A stretch of 8,468 bases of DNA from Nitrososphaerales archaeon TH1177. GTDB lineage: Archaea > Thermoproteota > Nitrososphaeria > Nitrososphaerales > Nitrososphaeraceae. Position 1 is the stretch's first letter. Each line of letters begins with the position of its first letter. Of this stretch, positions 1 through 6,433 are shown one piece after another. The position numbers and the translations under genes are program-made. The notes under the pieces were generated by a model. The model did not search any database, had not been told where the DNA came from, and saw only the letters and a list, made by a program, of their open reading frames with translations. The stretch spans positions 1 to 8,468 of the forward strand of contig JAATVJ010000186.1 in NCBI GenBank assembly GCA_014523515.1, in the 5' to 3' direction.

Positions 1-137
1 AGACCAATGCCCTCCATATTTATTCCAACATACCAGAAATAATGGAATATTTGCATTTCATCACAATACGCTTTTTTCAAAAAAGATACAATTCTATCTA
101 CATTTTCACCTAACAGTCTTATTTCTGTTTTACCCAT
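1..137 (-). CDS. Ferritin-like (Dps/bacterioferritin-type) protein, N-terminal part
   Basis: The first 45 residues lie in the window and the rest runs off the left edge. The reading frame opens with ATG at 137 directly after an in-frame TAG, so no longer form is possible. Residues 20-45 (LKKAYCDEMQIFHYFWYVGI followed by NMEGIG) resemble the first helix of archaeal ferritin/Dps-like four-helix proteins, which carry an 'L.KAY.DE....Y.YW' pattern; Glu27 is the candidate first iron ligand. Members of the family oxidise Fe(II) with peroxide or oxygen, store the iron in a protein shell and protect DNA in the cytoplasm. A TATA-like element at 155-165 fits near-leaderless transcription. The family call rests on one helix from memory of the pattern; the other ligands are outside the window, so the subfamily (Dps, DpsL or bacterioferritin) is open. 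Confidence 0.65.
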   Translation of the reverse strand, partial: MGKTEIRLLGENVDRIVSFLKKAYCDEMQIFHYFWYVGINMEGIG

Positions 138-154
138 CTATCAATTATAAATAG

Positions 155-165
155 TATATTTAATA
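155..165 (-). promoter_or_regulatory. Candidate TATA box of the ferritin-like gene
   Basis: Read on the minus strand this is TATTAAATATA, centred about 22-24 nt upstream of the ATG at 137. Archaeal TATA boxes sit about 26 nt before the transcription start, so the transcript would begin at or within a few bases of the start codon, giving a leaderless or near-leaderless mRNA. The surrounding DNA is very AT-rich, so chance matches are common. Confidence 0.4.
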
Positions 166-173
166 ATCGTAAC

Positions 174-209
174 TAAGAAATTTTTATACTTTGTATTAGA
201 GATTTCTTA
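174..209. repeat. 8-bp inverted repeat upstream of the ferritin-like promoter
   Basis: TAAGAAAT at 174-181 is matched by its exact reverse complement ATTTCTTA at 202-209, with 20 bases between. It lies just upstream of the candidate TATA box of the ferritin-like gene, where an operator or activator site could sit, and downstream of the phosphate operon. It could also form a weak RNA hairpin. In DNA this rich in A and T an 8-bp match may be chance. Confidence 0.3.
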
Positions 210-264
210 ATATTTACAATAAAATTGTATTATGGATGTATGAATAATATTTAGAGAAGAGAAA

Positions 265-299
265 TACTTCTGCAATCAACATAATATAAGCAGAAAGTA
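265..299 (-). terminator. Candidate terminator hairpin after the phosphate transporter operon
   Basis: TACTTCTGC at 265-273 pairs with GCAGAAAGTA at 290-299, giving a 9-bp stem with one bulged A and a 16-base loop. On the minus strand it starts 18 bases after the PiT stop codon and is followed by a pyrimidine-rich run (TATTTCTCTTCTCT). It contains more G and C than its surroundings. Archaeal termination depends mainly on T-rich tracts, so the hairpin may instead be a 3'-UTR stability element. Confidence 0.4.
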
Positions 300-316
300 A
301 TAATACAATATTTAAA

Positions 317-1318
317 TCAAAGTCTTCCAAATTGGAATAGTAACAAAACCAATGCACCTATTCCGGCACTAGCAGGAATAGTAATAATCCAAGCATATAT
401 TATTTTTCTGCCAATACCCCATCGTACTGCCGAAAGTCTTCGTGTAGTTCCTACACCCATTATAGCTCCTGATATGGCATGTGTTGTACTAACAGGAATT
501 CCTAACCATGCCATAGTAGATAATATTACTCCACCACCAGTCTCTGCACAAAATCCCTGATATGGTTTCAATTCAGTAATACGAAAAGCCATTGTTTTTA
601 CTATTCGCCATCCTCCCAAAAAAGTTCCAATAGCCATTGCTATAGCAGCTGAAAGAATTACCCAAATTGGCACTTCAAAATTTTTTGCATCCAAAAAACC
701 TCCTGCTATTAGCAAAGCTGTAATTACTCCCATAGTTTTTTGTCCATCATTTGCTCCATGTGTGAGAGAGAAAAAGGCAGCTGACGCTATCTGTAATTTA
801 CCAAAAACTCGGTTTACTTTCCCTGAATGAGATTTTCTCAAAAAATATATTAATAATATTCCAAATGCCAAAGCTACACTAAATCCAAGAACAGGAGAGA
901 CTACAAGAAATGTTAATACTTTTTGTATACCTCCAAAAACTAATGCTTCAAAACCACCAAAAATTAATGCAGAACCAATTAAGCCGCCGATAAGTGCATG
1001 GCTACTAGAGGCTGGTAAACCAAAATACCATGTAATTAAATCCCATACAATTGCTCCAACTAATCCGGCTAAAATAACTTCAGCAGTTGAAAAATTAGGT
1101 TGTATAATTCCCTTACCTACAGTTGCTGCAATAGCAGTACCAAAAACAAATGGACCGATAAAATTAGCTAAAGCTGCCATACTTACTGCTTGAAGTGGTT
1201 TTAAAACTCTAGTTCCTACAACAGTTGCTATTGCATTAGCGGCATCATGAAAACCATTTACAAAATCAAAGAAAAGAGCTGCGATTATTCCTGCTATAAT
1301 TAGTGAAAATGGTTCCAC
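317..1318 (-). CDS. PiT-family inorganic phosphate transporter
   Basis: A 333-residue integral membrane protein of the PiT family (PF01384), which imports inorganic phosphate driven by a cation gradient. The two inverted halves show the family signatures: GFHDAANAIATVV at 22-34 and SLTHGANDGQKTMG at 184-197, each with the Asn-Asp/Asp-x-x-Asn core, plus the paired re-entrant motifs GLPASSSHALIGG (100-112) and GIPVSTTHAISG (273-284). About ten hydrophobic segments and a charged cytoplasmic loop near 161-174 are visible. Length matches archaeal members. The start is GTG, preceded by AGGAT with about 9-10 bases of spacing; no ATG lies between it and the in-frame upstream stop. It begins 33 bases after the DUF47 gene stop, so the two are almost certainly co-transcribed. 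The counter-ion (proton or sodium) cannot be read from the sequence. Confidence 0.95.
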   Translation of the reverse strand: MEPFSLIIAGIIAALFFDFVNGFHDAANAIATVVGTRVLKPLQAVSMAALANFIGPFVFGTAIAATVGKGIIQPNFSTAEVILAGLVGAIVWDLITWYFGLPASSSHALIGGLIGSALIFGGFEALVFGGIQKVLTFLVVSPVLGFSVALAFGILLIYFLRKSHSGKVNRVFGKLQIASAAFFSLTHGANDGQKTMGVITALLIAGGFLDAKNFEVPIWVILSAAIAMAIGTFLGGWRIVKTMAFRITELKPYQGFCAETGGGVILSTMAWLGIPVSTTHAISGAIMGVGTTRRLSAVRWGIGRKIIYAWIITIPASAGIGALVLLLFQFGRL

Positions 1319-1351
1319 TTTAATGACATCCTGACAAAAAATGACTAACTA

Positions 1352-1996
1352 TTATCCATATTTGAGAACAATATCTTCAACTATATCTGCTACATCCATA
1401 CATCGATCTATTGAAGATTCCAAATTCTGATAAATTTCGTAATTCTTAAGTATATGTACAGCATCGTTAATTTCAAATAATTCCGCTATAGCTTTTCTAT
1501 ATATATGATCTGCCTCACGTTCATATTTTTTAATTTTACGACAATGTTCTATTAAATCTCCATTTTTTTTTGATGTATATAATTTTATTAGTGCATCATG
1601 TATTTCTTTTGAAGATAATTGTAAAAGATTAGCAAGCTCTAACATATAGGACATTGGTTTTTTAATTTTAAATAGTATAAATCTATCAGCAGTACCATCT
1701 ATATAATCTAGAACTTGATCTATTGTACTAGTTAATCCTGATAGATCTTCTCTATCCAACGGAGTAACAAATGTCTGTGATAAAGTTGTAAAGAATTCAT
1801 GAGTAATATTATCTCCTTTAACCTCAAGTTCTTTTATCTTATCTTTATTTTCAGAAAGAGATTTTTCATAATCTGATAATAGTTCTACAAGTAATGATGT
1901 TGCTTCAACTAAAATAGATCCTTGTTTTTCTAAAGAGCCAAGGATTAATTTATCATTAGCACGAGCCCATGTAAGCCAATTACTAGGCAAATCCAC
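1352..1996 (-). CDS. DUF47/PhoU-like regulator of the PiT transporter
   Basis: A 214-residue all-helical cytoplasmic protein of the DUF47 family (PF01865, PhoU-like). Two repeats each carry a PhoU-type metal-binding E-x-x-x-D motif: E58-V-K-G-D62 and E159-R-E-A-D163; the phrase FVTPLDRED (76-84) and the C-terminal ADIVEDIVLKYG are also characteristic. Family members are encoded next to PiT transporters and are thought to control their activity or link uptake to phosphate status; that regulatory role is inferred from the family. It is the first gene of a two-gene operon, with PiT 33 bases downstream. The start is GTG, two codons after an in-frame TGA, so no upstream alternative exists. A TATA box at 2026-2034 implies a 5' leader of only several bases. 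Confidence 0.93.
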   Translation of the reverse strand: MDLPSNWLTWARANDKLILGSLEKQGSILVEATSLLVELLSDYEKSLSENKDKIKELEVKGDNITHEFFTTLSQTFVTPLDREDLSGLTSTIDQVLDYIDGTADRFILFKIKKPMSYMLELANLLQLSSKEIHDALIKLYTSKKNGDLIEHCRKIKKYEREADHIYRKAIAELFEINDAVHILKNYEIYQNLESSIDRCMDVADIVEDIVLKYG

Positions 1997-2025
1997 ATAT
2001 CACATTAACAAGTTAAAATTTAATA

Positions 2026-2034
2026 TTTTATAAA
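2026..2034 (-). promoter_or_regulatory. TATA box of the DUF47-PiT operon
   Basis: On the minus strand this reads TTTATAAAA, a close match to the archaeal TATA consensus, centred about 34 nt upstream of the GTG at 1996. With the usual spacing of about 26 nt, transcription would start near 2003-2004, leaving a leader of about 7 bases. Its position upstream of the first gene supports a shared promoter for both genes. Confidence 0.55.
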
Positions 2035-2115
2035 GCATTAGATATTTTTTATCTGAACTTTTCTATTGTTAATTAATAGGAAAATTATAATATAATATTT
2101 TTGTAGCTCTTATTT

Positions 2116-2135
2116 TTGGATATTGTTGGATATTA
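2116..2135. repeat. Tandem 10-bp repeat at the cyclase stop codon
   Basis: TTGGATATTG is followed immediately by TTGGATATTA, nine of ten bases identical. The second copy includes the stop codon of the cyclase gene (minus strand, 2133-2135). Only two copies are present, so this is probably a small slippage duplication with no assigned role. Confidence 0.35.
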
Positions 2136-2768
2136 GATGATAGCTAGAGCTCTAACAGGAGATCCTGATGCTCCATGCAATTTGAGCGGAATAGCTATTA
2201 ATTTAAAATTTTTTATATTTATTTGAGCTAAATTACAGAGATTTTCTATTATTATTATATTATTTTTTAAAAGTACTTTATGAACAGAAAAATCCGAATT
2301 TATTCCTGAATCGATACTTGGACTATCAATTGCTACGGCATTAATTTTTTTACTAGACAAGTAATTAGCTGCCTCCAATGAGAGTCCAGGATTTGCATGT
2401 ATATAATTATCAGAGTTATAATTATATTCCCATCCTGTAGCAAAAACAATAGAGTCATTTTCTTTAATATCTATACCACTGTTAACTATATCTTCTACTG
2501 AAATAAGTTGATTAGCTGATTTTAAAATTTTTAACAAATGAACATTCTCCATGAAAAATCTATTTACATCTAGATTATCTATAGGCTCAGCTTTCTCAAT
2601 AAAATGAGACGGAGCATCTATATGAGTTCCAGTATGAGTGCTTAGAAAAATTGCTTCGGAATCATAGCCATCAATACTATATTTAGTCCACTTTAAAAAG
2701 TAAACATTAGGAGATCCAGGAAAAAGTTTAATATTTGAATTTATAGATTGACTCAGATCAATAATCAT
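2133..2768 (-). CDS. Cyclase-family (kynurenine formamidase-like) metal-dependent hydrolase
   Basis: A protein of about 211 residues in the cyclase family (PF04199), which includes kynurenine formamidase, isatin hydrolase and many uncharacterised amide or lactone hydrolases. Counting from the chosen ATG, it starts with the family's usual MIIDLSQSI; the metal site HTGTHIDAPSHF is at 45-56 (His45, His49, Asp51, His55 bind Mn or Zn in relatives). Later landmarks are IDSPSID, IIIENLCNL and a C-terminal GSPVRALA. The frame stays open for 23 more codons to an ATG at 2837, directly after an in-frame TAA. That extension is hydrophobic then basic (MYIFYCIIIFCEIIKRK) and unlike the family, so I prefer 2768, not certainly. 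The substrate is unknown; no other tryptophan-degradation gene is nearby. It is transcribed divergently from the copper protein gene. Confidence 0.88.
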   Translation of the reverse strand: MIIDLSQSINSNIKLFPGSPNVYFLKWTKYSIDGYDSEAIFLSTHTGTHIDAPSHFIEKAEPIDNLDVNRFFMENVHLLKILKSANQLISVEDIVNSGIDIKENDSIVFATGWEYNYNSDNYIHANPGLSLEAANYLSSKKINAVAIDSPSIDSGINSDFSVHKVLLKNNIIIIENLCNLAQINIKNFKLIAIPLKLHGASGSPVRALAII

Positions 2769-2850
2769 ATTATTTGCAGGATAATTCTTCCTTTTAATTA
2801 TTTCACAAAAAATTATAATACAATAAAAAATATACATTTAATGATCAAAA

Positions 2851-2884
2851 GAATTAATACCAAATAATGGCATTTGAATTAATA
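2851..2884. promoter_or_regulatory. Candidate operator: dyad and direct repeat between divergent genes
   Basis: The element can be read two ways. As a dyad it has ATTAAT (2853-2858) and CAAAT (2861-2865) mirrored by ATTTG (2872-2876) and ATTAAT (2878-2883) around a 6-base centre, with a one-base difference in arm spacing. As a direct repeat, GAATTAATA occurs at 2851-2859 and again at 2876-2884, 25 bases apart. It sits between the cyclase and copper protein genes, where a regulator could affect both. No known binding consensus is recognised. Confidence 0.35.
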
Positions 2885-2901
2885 TTTGTAATATAGAGTT
2901 A

Positions 2902-2911
2902 AAGATTTAAG
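2902..2911 (+). promoter_or_regulatory. Weak TATA-like element of the copper protein gene
   Basis: AAGATTTAAG is centred about 27 bases before the ATG at 2934, the correct distance for a leaderless transcript, and follows purines that could serve as a BRE. The sequence is a poor TATA match. A much better match, TATATAAA at 2923-2930, abuts the start codon and would place the transcript start inside the signal peptide. Confidence 0.25.
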
Positions 2912-2933
2912 AAACATTAATGTATATAAAGCG

Positions 2934-3785
2934 ATGTTAAAATTTTTATTTTTATCATTATTAATTATTAGTAGTATTACTCTATATCTTAATAGTTCAG
3001 ATATATCAGGGCAATCAGTAATTACGCCACCTCCAATTCCTACTAAACTATCACCTACATATGTGATAGATATTACTACAGGTTCTGGAATAAATTACAA
3101 ATTTCAACATTTTTATCCACCAGATATAGCAATACCTATAGGAACAACAGTTGAATGGTTTGATGACGATCCTGAACAAATTCATACTGTTACAAGTGGT
3201 GCGCCTGGAGATTCTAATCCCATTTTTAATTCAGGAATTATGCAATATACCTCTACTCTTCAATATACATTTGATCAACCAGGTACAGTTTCTTATCATT
3301 GTCAAATTCATCCATGGATGATAGGATCAGTTTATGCAAGTGATTCAAACAAACAAGGAAAAAATTTCAAAATTAGTACCGGTTCAAGTATGAAGCTGGA
3401 GGATAATTCTCCATACGATTGGATCTTTAATACTACCAAAATTGATAGGATTTTGTTTAATATACAACCTACATCAATAAAGACAGATATGAATACACCC
3501 ATAACTTATAACATAAATATGTACAACAATGAACTTAAAAAGGAAATTTTTTCGCAATCATTTTTTGCCAAAGGTAATGACCTTCAATTTGAATTTGTAG
3601 ATAGTGATTTGAATATACCTCTAGTTTATGGCCCAGATTTTAGTGAACCCATTATTGGTTCTTATCATATAAGAAATAATTTTCCTGATGGAGAGTATAT
3701 TCTAAAAGTAGAAATAACAGCTATAGGATCTAATCTAACACAGACAAAGATACTTGATGAATTTAAAGGAATAATATCTTCATAG
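2934..3785 (+). CDS. Amicyanin/plastocyanin-like blue copper protein with extra C-terminal beta domain
   Basis: A 283-residue exported protein. Residues 4-19 form a hydrophobic signal peptide or membrane anchor after Lys3; there is no lipobox cysteine. A proline-rich linker (32-41) precedes a cupredoxin domain, about 42-136, with the type 1 copper ligands His84 (in EQIHTV) and C123-Q-I-H126-P-W-M129. The C-x2-H-x2-M spacing is that of amicyanin rather than plastocyanin. Cys123 is the only cysteine. Residues about 145-283 form a second, beta-rich domain with two N-glycosylation-type sequons (NTT, NLT) that I do not recognise. Such proteins carry electrons outside the cell membrane; ammonia-oxidising archaea have many and are thought to use them instead of c-type cytochromes. 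The specific redox partner is unknown. It is the only plus-strand gene and convergent with the Hef-like helicase. Confidence 0.88.
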   Translation: MLKFLFLSLLIISSITLYLNSSDISGQSVITPPPIPTKLSPTYVIDITTGSGINYKFQHFYPPDIAIPIGTTVEWFDDDPEQIHTVTSGAPGDSNPIFNSGIMQYTSTLQYTFDQPGTVSYHCQIHPWMIGSVYASDSNKQGKNFKISTGSSMKLEDNSPYDWIFNTTKIDRILFNIQPTSIKTDMNTPITYNINMYNNELKKEIFSQSFFAKGNDLQFEFVDSDLNIPLVYGPDFSEPIIGSYHIRNNFPDGEYILKVEITAIGSNLTQTKILDEFKGIISS

Positions 3786-3790
3786 GATCA

Positions 3791-3829
3791 AACTAATTGT
3801 AATAAAATAAGAAAATTTAACTAATTGTA
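3791..3829. repeat. Direct repeat of 11 bp downstream of the copper protein gene
   Basis: AACTAATTGTA occurs exactly at 3791-3801 and 3819-3829, with start points 28 bases apart. It lies six bases after the copper protein stop codon, in the 136-bp region between convergent genes. No gene or hairpin is associated with it; a small duplication is the simplest explanation. Confidence 0.4.
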
Positions 3830-3867
3830 GCATACTGAAAGTTTTAGAATAATATGAGTAATACTTT

Positions 3868-3886
3868 AATATATTTTCTTTTACCT
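3868..3886 (+). terminator. T-rich tract, possible terminator of the copper protein gene
   Basis: After about 85 bases of 3' region the plus strand carries a T-rich run containing ATATATTTTCTTTTACC. Archaeal RNA polymerase stops at such T-rich tracts, often without a hairpin. It lies before the end of the convergent helicase gene, where termination would limit antisense transcription. The background is AT-rich, so confidence is limited. Confidence 0.35.
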
Positions 3887-3921
3887 AATTAGTGTCTATG
3901 ATATTACAAATTAAGTTTAGA

Positions 3922-6180
3922 CTAAAATATTATTTCTTTTATTCTTATACAAAAGTTACTGCCATTAGAATATAATTCTGCAATAGCTTTAAATTCTGAT
4001 CCCTTTTTTAAGAGATTTCTTGGTCCCTCATAATCATAATAGTTTAGCAATGCATACCATTTTTCATTTACTAGAACATATGCTTTGCCAGATAAAATTT
4101 TTTCAACATAGATATTATATTTTGTTCCTGTTGACTTATTTGGCAATCTATTTAAAGTTATTAATCTATTATTTTTTAAATTGATTATATGTTGTTTCTC
4201 TAATTTCTTTAAGGCTTTTAATATAATATGAGTATCAAATGAGAATTTTTCACATAAATATGATAAATCAAATGAATTTTTATTATCTCTTTCCTCTATT
4301 AAAATATCATAAATCTGTCTATATGCTCTATCTATTAACGTATTCTCATTTTTTGTTATGAATTCAGATTGGAACTTTGGAACTTTATCTATTATTATAT
4401 TCATATCTTTAATTTTTTCAAATGCAATCTTATCATGATCTTCTAATTTTGACTCTTTTTTATTCAATTTTTTTTGTTCTATGTTTTTTAGGTTATTATC
4501 GAGATCTGCTAACTCTAATTCTGTCAAAGGATCATATGGTGGTGGAACGATTCGTGGAATTGGTTTTAAAATTGTTTTCATTGAGTTGAAAATTGTTTTC
4601 ATTTTTTCTATTCGTCTTTTATTTGCATATAATATACGCATGTCTACAGTATCTTTTGATGCTAGAATTATTACGTTTCCAGTTGATTTTCTTCCAGTTC
4701 TACCTTTTCTCTGTATGTGTCTAATTTCACTAGATACTGGTTCATAAAATATAACTAAATTAACTTCGGGAATATCTAAACCCTCTTCTGCTATTGAAGT
4801 TGCAACAAGTACATTAAATTCTTTTTTTCTAAATGAATCTAAAATAACTGATTGCTCATTTTGATTCATTCCAATATCATTATTTCTATTAGCTTGGCCT
4901 ACAAATCGAAATGATTTAATTCCAGTTTTATTCAATTCATCTACAATATGAGTTGCAGTATCTCTATAGTGTGAAAATACTAAAATTTGAGAATTCATGT
5001 TACTATCATTTAATAATACATTCAAGTTATTATTTGCCGAAGTTATTATTAATTTTCCTTTTTTAAATAGGTTAATAAGATAAATAAGTTTAGGATGTTC
5101 AGTAACATTCTCTAATAGTTTGAAAATATCCTTCATTCGGGGATCTTTCAGAATTAAAGAATGTGCTTTTCCTTCGCTTGATTCCATTCTTTTTATGAAG
5201 GTTTTTAGAGAAAATGGTCCTTGACTTTCTATTAGTTCTATGCAGTACATCAAAGAGAGAGCTGCAGATTGATTCAATAGAGCTAAATATAAAGGTCCTT
5301 TTTCTTCGTTTAAAGAAAATTTTAAATTTCTTTGTAGAATCTCTCCGAGTTCTAACAAGTCTCTTTTAAATACATAATCTATATTATTTTTTTTTATTAA
5401 TCCTCTAAACGTTAACCATCGTAATTTTTCATGTAACATAGATTTGAATAACAATATAATTTGTTTATATTTTTCAGGCAATTCTACAAATTCCCATTTT
5501 AATTCTATAGGATTTACATACGGTTTGACATCAGAATCTTCTTCATTTCGATATTCAATGTGTTCTATGTATAGATTATTACAGATTTGTTGTATTCTAT
5601 TTTTATCCGAACCAGGACTTGCAGTCATAGCTAGAATGAGAGGATTTGACGATTGTTCCATATACTTTTTAGAAATAAGAGTATAAGCATAATCTTTAAT
5701 AGCTCTATGAGCTTCATCAAAAATTACTAACCCAAAATCTTTCAAGTTTAATCGAAATTCATTCAAATCATTTCTTATTACTTCAGGTGTAGCAAAAATT
5801 AACTTTATTGTTTTATTATCCCATATCGTTTTTCTGATTGATGGAAATACTTTACCTGTTACCAATATTTTTTGATCATCTAATACTTTAAGAAATGAAG
5901 AAAACGATATCAAATGTTGTAATACTAATGGTCGAGTTGGTGCCATTATCAATATTCTACTATGTTTATAATTATACAAAATGTCAGCACAGATCAATGC
6001 AGAAATAACAGTTTTTCCTAAAGATGTAGGTAAAATAATTAATGAATTTTTACCTTTTGATGAATTAAAAATACTATTCTGGTATAATCTAGACTCTATA
6101 GAATTATCCTTAATTAGAGGATGTGTTACAAATCTCTGCATTTTAGATATACTTTCATTTTCATTACTAAAGTCTGACAT
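3922..6180 (-). CDS. hef: Hef/FANCM-type DEAH helicase without the XPF nuclease domain
   Basis: A 752-residue superfamily 2 helicase of the Hef/FANCM type, which in euryarchaea remodels stalled forks and branched DNA. The start of the core reads FVTHPLI (17-23) and YQ (33-34), as in Hef. Visible motifs are Walker A PTSLGKT (51-57), DEAH (155-158), TAS (186-188), the SF2 C-terminal half with FSHYRDTA (402-409), ATSIAEEGLDIPEVN (460-474) and motif VI QRKGRTGR (490-497). The helical insert between the two halves, about 230-345, matches the Hef/FANCM layout. No ERKx3D-type XPF nuclease or C-terminal HhH follows; instead a lysine-rich linker (about 555-600), a winged-helix-like segment (about 625-690) and a 60-residue beta-rich tail are seen. 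Walker A has Ser where Hef usually has Gly. Met14 is an alternative start. It follows XPB on the same strand after 253 bp. Confidence 0.88.
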   Translation of the reverse strand: MSDFSNENESISKMQRFVTHPLIKDNSIESRLYQNSIFNSSKGKNSLIILPTSLGKTVISALICADILYNYKHSRILIMAPTRPLVLQHLISFSSFLKVLDDQKILVTGKVFPSIRKTIWDNKTIKLIFATPEVIRNDLNEFRLNLKDFGLVIFDEAHRAIKDYAYTLISKKYMEQSSNPLILAMTASPGSDKNRIQQICNNLYIEHIEYRNEEDSDVKPYVNPIELKWEFVELPEKYKQIILLFKSMLHEKLRWLTFRGLIKKNNIDYVFKRDLLELGEILQRNLKFSLNEEKGPLYLALLNQSAALSLMYCIELIESQGPFSLKTFIKRMESSEGKAHSLILKDPRMKDIFKLLENVTEHPKLIYLINLFKKGKLIITSANNNLNVLLNDSNMNSQILVFSHYRDTATHIVDELNKTGIKSFRFVGQANRNNDIGMNQNEQSVILDSFRKKEFNVLVATSIAEEGLDIPEVNLVIFYEPVSSEIRHIQRKGRTGRKSTGNVIILASKDTVDMRILYANKRRIEKMKTIFNSMKTILKPIPRIVPPPYDPLTELELADLDNNLKNIEQKKLNKKESKLEDHDKIAFEKIKDMNIIIDKVPKFQSEFITKNENTLIDRAYRQIYDILIEERDNKNSFDLSYLCEKFSFDTHIILKALKKLEKQHIINLKNNRLITLNRLPNKSTGTKYNIYVEKILSGKAYVLVNEKWYALLNYYDYEGPRNLLKKGSEFKAIAELYSNGSNFCIRIKEIIF

Positions 6181-6433
6181 ATGGCAAATGTATTTATTAA
6201 AATTAATACATAATGATAATTAATTTAATTCTTTTTGTTTCATTTTTTCTTATATTCTTTCTTAATTAATAAATATACATATACAAGATAATCAATATCC
6301 TTAAGAATATAAAAAATTTATTAAATTATATAATATTTACTAAAAATGCAAACAATATTTTCTATTCTATTAGTAGTTAATCTAAGTAACATAAGATTAT
6401 ATGTAAAATTTATCTATAAAATTAACATTATAA
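6181..6433. other. 253-bp AT-rich intergenic region between the two helicase genes
   Basis: This is the longest gene-free stretch. It should hold the end of the XPB transcript and the promoter of the Hef-like gene, both on the minus strand. A pyrimidine tract on the plus strand, about 6229-6272, reads as a purine-rich run on the minus strand upstream of the Hef start. Several TATA-like strings exist, but none stands out at the expected distance from the ATG at 6180. I see no tRNA, convincing hairpin or small gene. Confidence 0.5.

Noticed and set aside
138..316. tRNA or other structured RNA gene in intergenic DNA
   Set aside because: No cloverleaf, TUCR-type arm or G+C-rich island is visible here or in the other intergenic regions.
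2923..2930. TATATAAA as promoter of the copper protein gene
   Set aside because: It is only four bases from the ATG; the transcript would start about seven codons into the signal peptide, with no alternative start codon downstream.
4400..4560. Search for an XPF-type nuclease motif at the end of the Hef-like protein
   Set aside because: No GDxxxxERK-x3-D pattern or HhH repeats are present after the helicase motifs.
4481..4747. Open frame of 88 codons on the plus strand
   Set aside because: It lies wholly inside the Hef-like helicase gene on the other strand, is rich in low-complexity Phe/Ile/Ser, and matches no family.
5444..5686. Open frame of 80 codons on the plus strand
   Set aside because: Antisense to the conserved helicase core; no recognisable domain or promoter.
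5981..6223. Open frame of 80 codons on the plus strand overlapping the Hef start
   Set aside because: Mostly antisense to the Walker A region of the Hef-like gene; composition is that of a shadow frame.
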